Shown piece by piece: positions 28,385 through 36,499 of a stretch of DNA of 64,000 nt. Source of the DNA: Chromohalobacter canadensis (GTDB lineage: Bacteria; Pseudomonadota; Gammaproteobacteria; Pseudomonadales; Halomonadaceae). Both the position numbers and the translations under genes were made by a program. The notes beneath the pieces were generated by a model that ran no database searches, was not told the origin of the DNA, and saw only the letters and a program-made list of their open reading frames with translations. Every line of letters starts with the position of its first letter. Position 1 is the stretch's first letter. The DNA lies in the NCBI RefSeq assembly GCF_034479555.1, contig NZ_CP140151.1, positions 992,001 to 1,056,000 of the forward strand, in the 5' to 3' direction.

Positions 28385-29101
28385 ATGATCGACCTGCAGG
28401 GCTACGGCCCCCGGCTTCTCGAAGGCGCCCTGGTCACCTTGGAAGTAGCTTTGCTGTCGTTGTTGCTGGCCTTGATCCTCGGCCTGCTCACCGCCAGCGC
28501 CAAGCTGTCACGCCACTGGTTGTTCCATCGCATCGCCACGCTCTACACCACGCTCATTCGCGGGGTGCCCGACCTCGTCTTGATGATGCTGCTGTTCTTC
28601 GGCGGCCAGATAGGCGTCAATATGTTCACCGACTGGCTCTACTACCAGTTCGATGTGGATATCTTCATCAACATCAATGAATTCATCGCCGGCGTCGTGA
28701 CCATCGGCTTCATCTTCGGCGCCTACATGGGCGAAACGTTTCGTGGCGCCTTTCTTGCGGTGGAACACGGCCAGATCGAGGCCGGACGTGCCTACGGGAT
28801 GTCCAACCGGCTCATTTTCCGGCGCATCCAATTTCCGCAGATGATGCGTCACGCCCTTCCCGGGCTGGGCAACAACTGGATGGTACTGCTCAAGACCACC
28901 GCCCTGGTCTCGGTGATCGGTCTTTCCGACATGGTGCGCATCGCCGCCGAAGCGACCAAGGCCACACATGAACCGTTCCTGTTCATGATTCCGGTGGCCG
29001 TGATCTACCTATTGATCGCCAGTGTCTCGGAATGGGTCGTCGCGCGGCTGCAAAAACACTATAACGTCGGTTTCGGGGAGGCAGACGAATGGAACAACTA
29101 A
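28385..29101 (+). CDS. ABC transporter permease, HisQ/AotQ type
   Basis: A 238-residue inner-membrane permease with about five helices. The HEAT-type loop EAGRAYGMSNRLIFRRIQFPQMMRHALPG carries the EAA motif that docks the ATPase, and TTLIRGVPDLVLMMLLFFGGQ is typical of the HisQ side. Its 3' end overlaps the next permease by 13 bases. Confidence 0.9.
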   Translation: MIDLQGYGPRLLEGALVTLEVALLSLLLALILGLLTASAKLSRHWLFHRIATLYTTLIRGVPDLVLMMLLFFGGQIGVNMFTDWLYYQFDVDIFININEFIAGVVTIGFIFGAYMGETFRGAFLAVEHGQIEAGRAYGMSNRLIFRRIQFPQMMRHALPGLGNNWMVLLKTTALVSVIGLSDMVRIAAEATKATHEPFLFMIPVAVIYLLIASVSEWVVARLQKHYNVGFGEADEWNN

Positions 29102-29820
29102 ACGCCTGGTTCACCGAACTACTTTCGGGCAACGCCATCTTCACGGCTAATACGCTCGGCTACTACCTCGATGGGCTGGGCAGCACCGTGCGCCTGGTAT
29201 TTCTGTCTCTGATCATCGGATTGGTGCTGGCGGTACCGCTCGCCATCGCACGGGGCTCGCGTCGCAAGTGGATCAAGTGGCCCGTGTTCCTCTACACCTA
29301 TGTGTTTCGTGGCACCCCCCTGTTGATCCAGCTGTACCTGATCTACTACGGCGTGGTGTTCATCGAAGGCATTCAGGACACCTTCTTGTGGGCGATCCTC
29401 AAGGACGCCTTCTACCCGGCGCTGATCGCCTTCACGCTCAACACCGCCGCCTATACCACCGAGATCTTCCACGGCGCGATCAAGGCCACGCCACGCGGCG
29501 ATATCGAGTCGGCACGCGCCTATGGCATGTCACGCGCCTTGATGATGCGGCGCATCATCATGCCCAGCGCCTTCCGACGCGCCCTGCCGGCTTACGGCAA
29601 CGAGGTGATCTTCATGCTCCACGCCAGCGCCATCGCCAGCGTGGTCACGATCATGGACCTCACCGGGGCCGCACGGTTCGTCTATGCACGCTTCTACGCG
29701 CCCTTCGACGCCTTCCTCTTCGTGGCGGCGATTTACCTGTGCCTGACCTTCGCCATCCTGTATCTCTTCCGCTACCTGGAAAAGAAACTCCTGGCGCATC
29801 TCAAACCGATCAACGGGTGA
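29089..29820 (+). CDS. ABC transporter permease, HisM/AotM type
   Basis: A 243-residue permease partner. It has FRGTPLLIQLYLIYYG, the usual signature of the HisM branch, and the EAA-like loop ESARAYGMSRALMMRRIIMPSAFRRALP. It starts within the end of the first permease gene, so the two are translationally coupled and should form a heterodimer. Confidence 0.9.
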   Translation: MEQLNAWFTELLSGNAIFTANTLGYYLDGLGSTVRLVFLSLIIGLVLAVPLAIARGSRRKWIKWPVFLYTYVFRGTPLLIQLYLIYYGVVFIEGIQDTFLWAILKDAFYPALIAFTLNTAAYTTEIFHGAIKATPRGDIESARAYGMSRALMMRRIIMPSAFRRALPAYGNEVIFMLHASAIASVVTIMDLTGAARFVYARFYAPFDAFLFVAAIYLCLTFAILYLFRYLEKKLLAHLKPING

Positions 29821-29825
29821 CATCC

Positions 29826-29862
29826 GGCCTGCCGCGGCCCACGTCATGGCACGCGGCAGGCC
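29826..29862 (+). other. intra-operon stem-loop before the binding-protein gene
   Basis: GGCCTGCCGCG and CGCGGCAGGCC form an 11-bp stem around a 15-base loop. There is no T tract. Such hairpins between permease and binding-protein genes commonly tune transcript stability or partial termination. Confidence 0.5.
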
Positions 29863-29896
29863 ACGCCCTCCGAACGACATCCCAATGAGGCTTACC

Positions 29897-30691
29897 ATGA
29901 AAAAGCTCCTGGCGCTGACTCTTCTAGGCGTGGTCATGACGACCGCCACCGCTCAGGCACGCGATACCGACGAAGTACGCCTGGCCATCGACGTGCCTTA
30001 CGAACCCTTTGTGTATCGCACACCGGCAGGCGAGCTGGAAGGTTTCGAGATCGATCTCGGCAACGAACTGTGCAAACGCGCCAACCTCGACTGCACCTGG
30101 GTCGAGCAATCTTGGGACGGCATCATCCCCGGCCTGCTCTCGCGCAAATACGACGCCATTCTCTCCTCGATGGCCATCACGCCCGAGCGTGAAAACCAGG
30201 TGCTGTTTTCGATCCCCTACTACAACACCCCCAGCGTCTGGATCACGCGCCGTGATCGCGACATCGACATCAACGACAAGGACGCACTCGAAGGGCTCAG
30301 CGTCGGCGTGCAGCGCGGCACCATCCGCGATAGTTATGTCACGCAAATGTACGGCGACACCCTCGATATCCGCCGCTATTCATCCTCCCAGGACGTCGCC
30401 AATGACCTGGTCTCTGGCCGCCTGGACTTGTCCTTCGAGGACTATCCCCTCGCCGTGGATACCTTCCACTTCAAGGATGACGACAGCGAATTCAAGAAGA
30501 TCGGCGAGAGCATCAAGAAGCCCGTCTCGATCTTCGGCAAAGGCGCTGCCATGGCGTTTCGCAAGCGCGACCGGGAACTCGCGGAGAAATTCAATCAGGC
30601 CATTCGTGACGTCTATGCCGACGGCACCTACGAAAAGCTGATGAAGCAATACTTCGACTACGACCTATCGCTGCCCGTCGGCGAAAAATGA
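29897..30691 (+). CDS. basic amino-acid ABC substrate-binding protein
   Basis: A 264-residue periplasmic binding protein with a signal peptide (cleavage near residue 20, TAQA-RD) and SBP_bac_3 features: DVPYEPFVYR, GFEIDLGNELC, WDGIIPGLLSRKYDAI, and GVQRGTIRDSYV. The DGIIPGL and GT-x-R elements bind the alpha-amino and carboxyl groups in HisJ/LAO-type proteins. The ATG at 29897 follows a GAGG; earlier open frame is discarded. It is clearly paralogous to the orphan protein at 38815. Ligand is probably arginine, ornithine, lysine or an acylated relative. Confidence 0.9.
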   Translation: MKKLLALTLLGVVMTTATAQARDTDEVRLAIDVPYEPFVYRTPAGELEGFEIDLGNELCKRANLDCTWVEQSWDGIIPGLLSRKYDAILSSMAITPERENQVLFSIPYYNTPSVWITRRDRDIDINDKDALEGLSVGVQRGTIRDSYVTQMYGDTLDIRRYSSSQDVANDLVSGRLDLSFEDYPLAVDTFHFKDDDSEFKKIGESIKKPVSIFGKGAAMAFRKRDRELAEKFNQAIRDVYADGTYEKLMKQYFDYDLSLPVGEK

Positions 30692-30697
30692 CCGTTT

Positions 30698-30720
30698 GCC
30701 GGCGGCAAAACGCCGCCGGC
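30698..30720 (+). other. hairpin between binding-protein and deacylase genes
   Basis: GCCGGCGGC pairs with GCCGCCGGC around AAAAC-type loop bases. With no T tract it may act as an RNA stabiliser or attenuator within the operon. Confidence 0.5.
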
Positions 30721-30737
30721 ATTCACGAGGACACCCC

Positions 30738-31856
30738 ATGCAGCACCATACCCACCCTTTGCTTAGCCCCGTCCCCGGCACTCAGCGCAACCTGGAGAGT
30801 TTTCACTTCGGGTCCGCCGAGGCGGAAAAGCGTGTCTACATTCAAGGCTCGCTGCATGCCGATGAACTCCCCGGCATGCTGGTCGCCTGGACACTCAAGC
30901 AGCGCCTGAAAGCACTGGAAGAAGCCGGACAGCTCAAGGCGCACGTCATCGTGGTACCGGTCGCCAACCCTATCGGGCTCGATCAGCAACTGATGGACAT
31001 CCCACTGGGGCGCTACGATTTCGAGAGCGTCAGCAACTTCAACCGGGGCTATCGCGATGTCACCGAGCGCATCGCCGAAGGGCTGGAAAGCGCGCTGACG
31101 CAGGATGCCGAACACAACCGGGCCGAAATACGTCGGCGCTTCATCGCCGCCCTCGATGAACAGCCGGCCACCACGGCCTACGAGTCTCTGCACCTGACGC
31201 AGCAACGCCTGGCCTGCGACGCGGATTTCATTCTCGACCTGCACTGCGATTTCAACGCCGTCGAGCACCTCTACACCACCCCGGCGGCATGGCCCGACTT
31301 CGAGCCCCTGGCGCGTTATTTCGGCGCCAAGGCCAGCATGCTCGCCACCGACTCCGGCGGCGGCTCGTTCGACGAGTGCTTCACCCTGGTCTGGGAGCAA
31401 CTGCGCGAGCGCTTCGGCGACCGCTATCCGATCCCCTACGGCAGCCAATCGATCACGCTCGAGCTACGCGGCCAACAGGATGTCGCCCGCGACATCGCCG
31501 AACGCGATGCCGAGGCGATTCTCGACTGGATGCGTTACCACGCCCTGATCGACGGCGAGGCACCGCCCCTGCCGGCACTGCCGTATCCCGCCACCGAGCT
31601 CGCCGCCATGGACTTCCTGCGCGCCCCCGCGGGCGGCGTCGTGGTCTTCCACCGCACGCCGGGGGAAGAAGTCAAAAGCGGCGACCTGATCGCCGAGATC
31701 ATCGACCCCATCAGCGACGCCGTACACCCCGTGTGCGCCGAGCAAGACGGCATGTTCTACGCCCGCACCCAGCGCCGCATGGCCACCGCCGGCATGATCG
31801 TCGCCGACGTCGCCGGCCACCACGCACACCGCAGCGGCTACCTGCTCGCGCCTTGA
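30738..31856 (+). CDS. AstE/AspA-family deacylase linked to amino-acid transporter
   Basis: A 372-residue zinc hydrolase of the succinylglutamate desuccinylase/aspartoacylase family. GSLHADELPGM gives the HxxE zinc pair; DLHCDF gives the third His, and TLELRGQ the catalytic Glu. The C-terminal part, GVVVFHRTPGEEVKSGDLIAEI, is the lipoyl-like beta barrel found in this subgroup but absent from AstE. It shares an operon with the ABC transporter and is distinct from astE at 26310, so it may release an amino acid from an imported N-acyl compound. The substrate is unknown. Confidence 0.8.
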   Translation: MQHHTHPLLSPVPGTQRNLESFHFGSAEAEKRVYIQGSLHADELPGMLVAWTLKQRLKALEEAGQLKAHVIVVPVANPIGLDQQLMDIPLGRYDFESVSNFNRGYRDVTERIAEGLESALTQDAEHNRAEIRRRFIAALDEQPATTAYESLHLTQQRLACDADFILDLHCDFNAVEHLYTTPAAWPDFEPLARYFGAKASMLATDSGGGSFDECFTLVWEQLRERFGDRYPIPYGSQSITLELRGQQDVARDIAERDAEAILDWMRYHALIDGEAPPLPALPYPATELAAMDFLRAPAGGVVVFHRTPGEEVKSGDLIAEIIDPISDAVHPVCAEQDGMFYARTQRRMATAGMIVADVAGHHAHRSGYLLAP

Positions 31857-31939
31857 AATAGGGCTGACCCTCGAATGTAAAAGCAAGACAGCAACAGCAA
31901 AAGTAGCGACGGCAAAAAGGTGCGGTTACAGATAGAGCA

Positions 31940-32488
31940 TCATTTAACACTCGATTGTAGCCAGGCCCCGCTTTCACATTTCAGGCGTTTTGCGTCAATG
32001 CTGCCGCTTACATGTGCACTGGAGAGCACGATGGCTTGATCCGTGGCCACGAGCTGGCCGGTGACACTGCCGGCAACGCAAATCGTACGCGCCTCGACAC
32101 GCGGAGATACGCTACCCGCTTCGTTGATCATGACAGAGTGCTCCCAGGCCGTGACATGGCCTACGATGGCGCCACTGATGACCAGCGCTTCATGAGCACT
32201 CACATCACCGTCGATACGCAGCGTCGAACCAATCAGGCTTCCGCCGGACGCGGGCAAACCTTGGGTGGTCTCTGTCGGTGGGAATGTCGGTAAATCAACC
32301 TTGGCTGGATTTTGCGGCTGATTCGGTAGGTTGGGGGCTTCTGTGGAGGGAGGGCATTGTCGCTGTTGCAGACGCCAGGAAGACGGCTGGGCTGTGGAGG
32401 CACGATTTTTGATACGCCTCTTGCCGTCCAACACAATGATGATGAGCGCTATCAAGCTCAAGACGAAAAATACATCCCCGCCCCCCAT
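31940..32488 (-). CDS. bactofilin with N-terminal membrane helix
   Basis: A 182-residue protein. Residues 5-21 form a hydrophobic helix, followed by a Pro/Gln/Thr-rich linker (about 30-78) and a bactofilin domain of repeated short beta turns (GSLIGSTLRIDGDV, GAIVGHVTA, GSVTGQLVA, SAHVSGSIDA). Bactofilins polymerise without nucleotide on the inner membrane and shape cells or localise proteins. Membrane anchoring by a helix is a known variant. It is divergent from a second bactofilin gene across 169 bases. Confidence 0.8.
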   Translation of the reverse strand: MGGGDVFFVLSLIALIIIVLDGKRRIKNRASTAQPSSWRLQQRQCPPSTEAPNLPNQPQNPAKVDLPTFPPTETTQGLPASGGSLIGSTLRIDGDVSAHEALVISGAIVGHVTAWEHSVMINEAGSVSPRVEARTICVAGSVTGQLVATDQAIVLSSAHVSGSIDAKRLKCESGAWLQSSVK

Positions 32489-32657
32489 AATTGCCCCTTG
32501 ACCAGCATAGAATGCGCAAGTATAGGCAGGTTTCTACACACTGAGAAAACACGACTAACAGGTCTTTTCGTCAGCTACTCATCCTTTTGATCTCAAGCCG
32601 ACAAGGCAACATTTCCTGATACCGTCGTTTTTACTTACCCGACTCGGACCTACCCCT

Positions 32658-33233
32658 ATGTTCAGCAAGCACAAACCCGACAGTGTTCCTGCCGACCATA
32701 CGGTGTCGCCTCCCGCCTCACCCAAAAGTACCGCCCAAGCAGACGTGCCACGAGACAAGACCGGGCGATCCGCTATCATCGGCGCCCAAACCAGCATTAC
32801 AGGTAACGTCATCGGTGAGGAAGAACTGGTTATCGATGGCCAAGTAACGGGCACTGTAGAGTTCAAGCACAACATGGTCAGCATCGGCAATGCCGGCCGT
32901 GTGGAAGGGGATATCTATGCCCAAACGCTACACGTAGCAGGGCATGTCGAAGGCCGACTGATCGCCTCTCACAAGATTTCTATCCATCATACGGCATATA
33001 TCGTTGGGACCATCATCACCCCTTGCCTGGTGCTGGAAGACGGCGCCGTCTTTCAGGGCAGCATCGATATGGACGCCGAGAACGAAGTCCTGCTCTCTGC
33101 ATTTGAAGGAGAGGTCGACAAGTCGACGCCTCATCACGCCCAGGACCAGGAAGACGCGGTGGATGATTTTGATGAAGCCGACGAGACAACGCCGTCCACT
33201 GAGGAAGACATATATCACGAGGATAAACCTTGA
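32658..33233 (+). CDS. bactofilin (polymer-forming cytoskeletal protein)
   Basis: A 191-residue bactofilin without a membrane helix. The N-terminus is Pro/Ser-rich; the beta-helix core runs from about residue 38 to 140 (GAQTSITGNVIGEEELVIDGQVTGTV, GRVEGDIYA, GHVEGRLIA, AYIVGTIITP) and the tail is strongly acidic. Together with the divergent paralogue it could form a mixed polymer, the tailed and anchored forms being complementary. A terminator follows at 33263. Confidence 0.85.
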   Translation: MFSKHKPDSVPADHTVSPPASPKSTAQADVPRDKTGRSAIIGAQTSITGNVIGEEELVIDGQVTGTVEFKHNMVSIGNAGRVEGDIYAQTLHVAGHVEGRLIASHKISIHHTAYIVGTIITPCLVLEDGAVFQGSIDMDAENEVLLSAFEGEVDKSTPHHAQDQEDAVDDFDEADETTPSTEEDIYHEDKP

Positions 33234-33262
33234 ACATTTACCTCCGCGCAGCAATCGCCACC

Positions 33263-33294
33263 AACAACGGGTAGCCCACGCTGCCCGTTGTTTT
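33263..33294 (+). terminator. rho-independent terminator after the bactofilin gene
   Basis: AACAACGGG pairs with CCCGTTGTT and is followed by TTTT overlap, 29 bases after the stop. Confidence 0.75.
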
Positions 33295-33748
33295 GCAAGT
33301 AAGCCAGCACTCACCCCCCCCCCCTCGCCCATCGATAACAACACGCCCTTACCAAGCTACGAACTGCATCGATAAGTGACGCCTTATCCGCTTTGCTGAC
33401 AGCCCCCATCCCGCCTAGCATGAATCTCTAAGGTCGCTTAGACGGCTCGACAAATAACCGATACGCACGGGACTACCGCATCAACACGATATGCAGTGGC
33501 CTTGGCGGTAGCGTGTCTGATGACCGTACCCGACGCCCCAAGCGTGACGGAAACCGTCAAAAGCAGCAGGCACGCGAATTTTGCATAACGCGCCGAATTA
33601 TTTTAGCATCATTTAAAATCAATGGGTTAGATGCAAAACTGCAGGCTAGATAAGATGTATAAAACGCGCGCGCTCGTTCAAGTGGCAAAACGAGCGCGCT
33701 AGCTAACACCTGTTATAAAAACTCAGAAAACTAGGAGTTTGATAGAAA
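33295..33748. other. intergenic transition into the AT-rich cassette island
   Basis: About 450 bases without a gene. It holds an 11-C homopolymer at 33314-33324, an imperfect CTACCGC/GCGGTAG pair near 33476-33510, a candidate attC end at about 33586-33632, and a perfect 11-bp hairpin GCGCGCTCGTT/AACGAGCGCGC at 33668-33699. Base composition falls sharply from about 33580 on. AGGAG at 33733 serves the next gene. Confidence 0.5.
33586..33632 (+). other. candidate attC-like recombination site upstream of DUF262 gene
   Basis: A perfect R' core GTTAGAT (GTTRRRY) in GGGTTAGATGC near 33625-33633 faces a degenerate R'' GCATAAC at about 33585-33591. Internal pairing is weak and the total length is short, so this is only a possible left boundary of the cassette. 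Confidence 0.35.
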
Positions 33749-34795
33749 ATGGAAGATGCCAATAATGTAAAAACACTAAATCTGTATCCGATTGACTATC
33801 CGTTTGAGACTCTTGTAGCAAGGATAAATACTAACCCTCCCAAGCTCGTTCTGGATCCGGAATTTCAGCGAAAGTATAAATGGGATAAAGAAGGCTGGGT
33901 ACGAGCTTCTAGGTTTATAGAATCATGTTTAATGAGAATACCTCTACCCTCCTGCTACTTTGCAGAAGACGAAGGCGGTAAGCATTTCGTGATCGATGGA
34001 GTTCAGCGTTTAACAACAATTCAGCGCTATCTAAACGATGAATTTGCTTTAGAAGGCCTCACAGCCTTTAAGGAACTTGAAGGGAAACGGTTTTCTGAAA
34101 TTGGAGATTTCCAGGCAGAATTGGAATCGACAACCATAAGGTGCATCGTATTAAGAAAAGAGAACCCTAGATATCTTGTTAGGGAAATATTTTCCAGGCT
34201 AAACCAAGGTGCAGTTAAACTTTCCGATCAAGAAATACGACACGCAGTATATCCTGGCAGCCTCGACAAACTTCTGGGTGAGCTTTCTCAGACACCATTG
34301 ATAGAAAGATTTGGCTTGGCTGAGAGTTCTGAAAAAGTAAAAGATAGCAGAGAACCAGAAGAACAGGTGTTGCGATTCTTAGCCTTCAAAGACGATATAG
34401 AGTTAGAAACCTTCGAAGGAAGCTTAAGAAAATTTCTTGATGACTATATGGAAGAGAACTCTGAGAATAGCGATCAATGGGTTGATGAGCAACGCAAAGT
34501 ATTCCAGCATGCCCTTTCCAATTGTGAACTCGTTTTCGGGGACGACGTTTTTACAAATCCAGCTGCAAAAAAACGACGAAAAGGGTTGGTGCACTATGAC
34601 TTGTTGATGCCTACAGCCGGTCTGTTGAATAGAGATGTTGTCGAAAATAAAGCTGAAAACATACGTAATGCTTACGAAGAGCTCTGCAGATCTGAGGATT
34701 TTAGGAGAACGCTCTCAGGAGGCCTTCAAAATAAGTCATCGATTATTAGACGCCGTGAGCTCTGGTCAGAACTGTTAGAGAAAGCAGTCGCATGA
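33749..34795 (+). CDS. DUF262 (ParB-like/GmrS-type) protein without HNH domain
   Basis: A 348-residue protein with the DUF262 core: DPEFQRKYKW (residues 36-45) and DGVQRLTT at 83-90, a variant of the DGQQR motif used for nucleotide handling in GmrSD, BrxU and SspE. The C-terminal half is helical and shows no DUF1524 HNH motif, so this is not a complete GmrSD type IV enzyme. It overlaps the HEPN gene by ATGA and is AT-rich compared with the chromosome, indicating acquisition. A role in phage defence or as the partner of a HEPN RNase toxin is an inference from the pairing. Confidence 0.8.
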   Translation: MEDANNVKTLNLYPIDYPFETLVARINTNPPKLVLDPEFQRKYKWDKEGWVRASRFIESCLMRIPLPSCYFAEDEGGKHFVIDGVQRLTTIQRYLNDEFALEGLTAFKELEGKRFSEIGDFQAELESTTIRCIVLRKENPRYLVREIFSRLNQGAVKLSDQEIRHAVYPGSLDKLLGELSQTPLIERFGLAESSEKVKDSREPEEQVLRFLAFKDDIELETFEGSLRKFLDDYMEENSENSDQWVDEQRKVFQHALSNCELVFGDDVFTNPAAKKRRKGLVHYDLLMPTAGLLNRDVVENKAENIRNAYEELCRSEDFRRTLSGGLQNKSSIIRRRELWSELLEKAVA

Positions 34796-35376
34796 AGTAC
34801 GAAGAGATATTCCAACAGTATAGAGGGTTGTTGTCGGACTTAAAAGTAATCGTCCGAGAATCAGAACTTCGAGTTATCTCTGACGAAGCAGACCCTTTAT
34901 TTTTGAATAACGTTAACTATTTTGTAAAATCGTACCTGATAAGCATATGCACCTACTTGGAAGCTTATCTTCAAGACGTAGCGCTAATTTGTTCTCAAGA
35001 TATTAGCGACAGAGTTAAAAGTGCAAAAATACCCCAGAATTATGTGCGATGGCTCTTGAATGGCGAAATAAAGAATAAAGATATGAGCTTTGAAGACTTG
35101 GATGTAAGCCCGGACAAAAAGAAAATCTCCGATCAACTTTCAGGGAATCCTCACAAAACAATAAATATGTTTCGCTATTTGGGTGTTGAGCTTAAAAAAA
35201 GTGATGATTTCAACAACAGCAAGGATGCGGTTTCTGCGATAGTGACAAAAAGAAACAATATAATACATCATAATGACGAAGCTATGGACATATCCTTTAA
35301 TGACCTCTGCCACTTTGTAGATGTGGTTTCAAGTTATATGGAGTCAATATTAGATTTGATGTGTACCAGAGAATAA
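34792..35376 (+). CDS. HEPN-domain protein (RiboL-PSP/MAE_28990-like)
   Basis: A 194-residue, mostly helical protein. The segment KRNNIIHHND has Arg154-Asn155-x3-His159, the RN-x3-H active site of HEPN RNases, near the C-terminal helix; an upstream helix with YLISICTYLEAYLQDVA is also typical of this HEPN group. It is translationally coupled to the DUF262 gene. HEPN proteins are RNases in toxin-antitoxin and abortive infection systems. The exact family name is from memory of motif and length, so moderate confidence. Confidence 0.75.
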   Translation: MKYEEIFQQYRGLLSDLKVIVRESELRVISDEADPLFLNNVNYFVKSYLISICTYLEAYLQDVALICSQDISDRVKSAKIPQNYVRWLLNGEIKNKDMSFEDLDVSPDKKKISDQLSGNPHKTINMFRYLGVELKKSDDFNNSKDAVSAIVTKRNNIIHHNDEAMDISFNDLCHFVDVVSSYMESILDLMCTRE

Positions 35377-35379
35377 CTT

Positions 35380-35457
35380 GTATAACAAATTCATCAACGG
35401 AACCGCTTTGTTCCGCTACCGCTCCACAAACCGGTTCATTATGCAGGCGTTAGCTGC
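35380..35457 (+). other. integron attC site downstream of DUF262-HEPN cassette
   Basis: Starts four bases after the HEPN stop. Left arm TATAACAAATTCATCAACGG (R''/L'') is imperfectly complementary to the right arm, which ends CGGTTCATTATGCAGGCGTTAGCTGC-like with the R' core GTTAGCT at 35449-35455. A variable central loop lies between. Overall length (~76 bp) and end sequence fit attC sites of marine gammaproteobacterial integrons. It bounds the next cassette. Confidence 0.75.
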
Positions 35458-35468
35458 TTGGAGTAAGA

Positions 35469-36461
35469 ATGAAGTCCCGATCTCGCCTAATGCTGGAAAA
35501 ATCAATCGCCGCGATGCTTTCTGCGATTGAGATCTACAATAAGCCAGACTTCAAGTATCGCGAAGAAACGTTTTCAGTGCTCTGTGTAAATTCTTGGGAG
35601 CTGCTTCTGAAAGCGAAGCTATTAAATCTAGCGGGCAACAAATCAGCAGCTCTTTACCGCATGGAATATAAAACGCTTAAAAGCGGTAAGCGATCAAAGA
35701 ACAAACACCGCAAAACTAATCGTTCAGGGAATCCGGTGTCGATTGGCCTCTTCGAGTGCTGCCGAACAATTATTCAAGAATACGGCGTGCAGATAGACAA
35801 GGCTGTTGAAGACAATCTTATAGCGTTAACTGAAGTCCGGGATAATGCCATACATTTCGTTAATGATGACTTGGCACTGGCTCTTAAGGTGCAAGAACTC
35901 GGCACCGCCGCGTTACAGAATTATCTCCACTTGGTTCAGTCGTGGTTCGGGAATGTGCTGGCCGGCTATAACTTTTATCTCATGCCAATTTCTTTCTTTC
36001 GAGACTTTAATATCGCTAAGGGAACCGCCCTTAATTCTGCAGAGAAAAAGGTTATATCTTATCTGCGGTCCGTTGAGTCGCAGTACGACGATGGTGATGA
36101 GCCGACGGAGTATAATCTTACTCTAAAAATCGATGTGCAATTTCAAAAGGGGAAAAGCACTGGGGCAATGCCAGTCCAAGTTACGGATGACAATGACGCG
36201 CCAGAGATTCAGCTAAAAGAGGAAGAAATAATCGACAAATATCCTTGGGACTATAACATTCTTACGACAAGGCTCAGCAAGCGGTATACCGACTTCAAAA
36301 TAAACCAGATGTATCACGACCTGCGGAAATCTTTGGAAGACGATACAAAGTTCGCCCATCATCGTTATTTGAACCCGAAAAACCCGAAAGGTGGTAAGAA
36401 AACGTTATACAATTCCAATATACTCAAAGAGTTCGATCGATATTATAAGCGCTCCAGCTAA
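35469..36461 (+). CDS. DUF3644 protein (HEPN-like) in a gene cassette
   Basis: A 330-residue protein. The N-terminal half is helical with EVRDNAIHF, giving Arg124-Asp125-x3-His129, the R-[ND]-x3-H pattern of HEPN RNases. The middle (residues 205-245) is beta-rich, and the C-terminus (WDYNILTTRLSKRYTDFK) looks like a small winged-helix or nucleic-acid-binding domain. I recall DUF3644 as a HEPN-like family, but no member's function is known to me. The stop codon overlaps the R'' of the following attC (GCTAACG), the typical tight cassette arrangement. The start at ATG 35469 has GGAG nine bases upstream, in the attC tail. Confidence 0.72.
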   Translation: MKSRSRLMLEKSIAAMLSAIEIYNKPDFKYREETFSVLCVNSWELLLKAKLLNLAGNKSAALYRMEYKTLKSGKRSKNKHRKTNRSGNPVSIGLFECCRTIIQEYGVQIDKAVEDNLIALTEVRDNAIHFVNDDLALALKVQELGTAALQNYLHLVQSWFGNVLAGYNFYLMPISFFRDFNIAKGTALNSAEKKVISYLRSVESQYDDGDEPTEYNLTLKIDVQFQKGKSTGAMPVQVTDDNDAPEIQLKEEEIIDKYPWDYNILTTRLSKRYTDFKINQMYHDLRKSLEDDTKFAHHRYLNPKNPKGGKKTLYNSNILKEFDRYYKRSS

Positions 36462-36499
36462 CGAATCGCTGCAGTGGGCCATAGACTTATCCCGGTTTA

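Noticed and set aside
31289..31861. 190-codon open frame inside the AstE-like gene
   Set aside because: Low-complexity Arg-rich shadow of a well-supported zinc hydrolase.
33749..34795. Complete GmrSD type IV restriction enzyme
   Set aside because: The DUF262 part is present, but no DUF1524 HNH motif is seen here or in the coupled gene.
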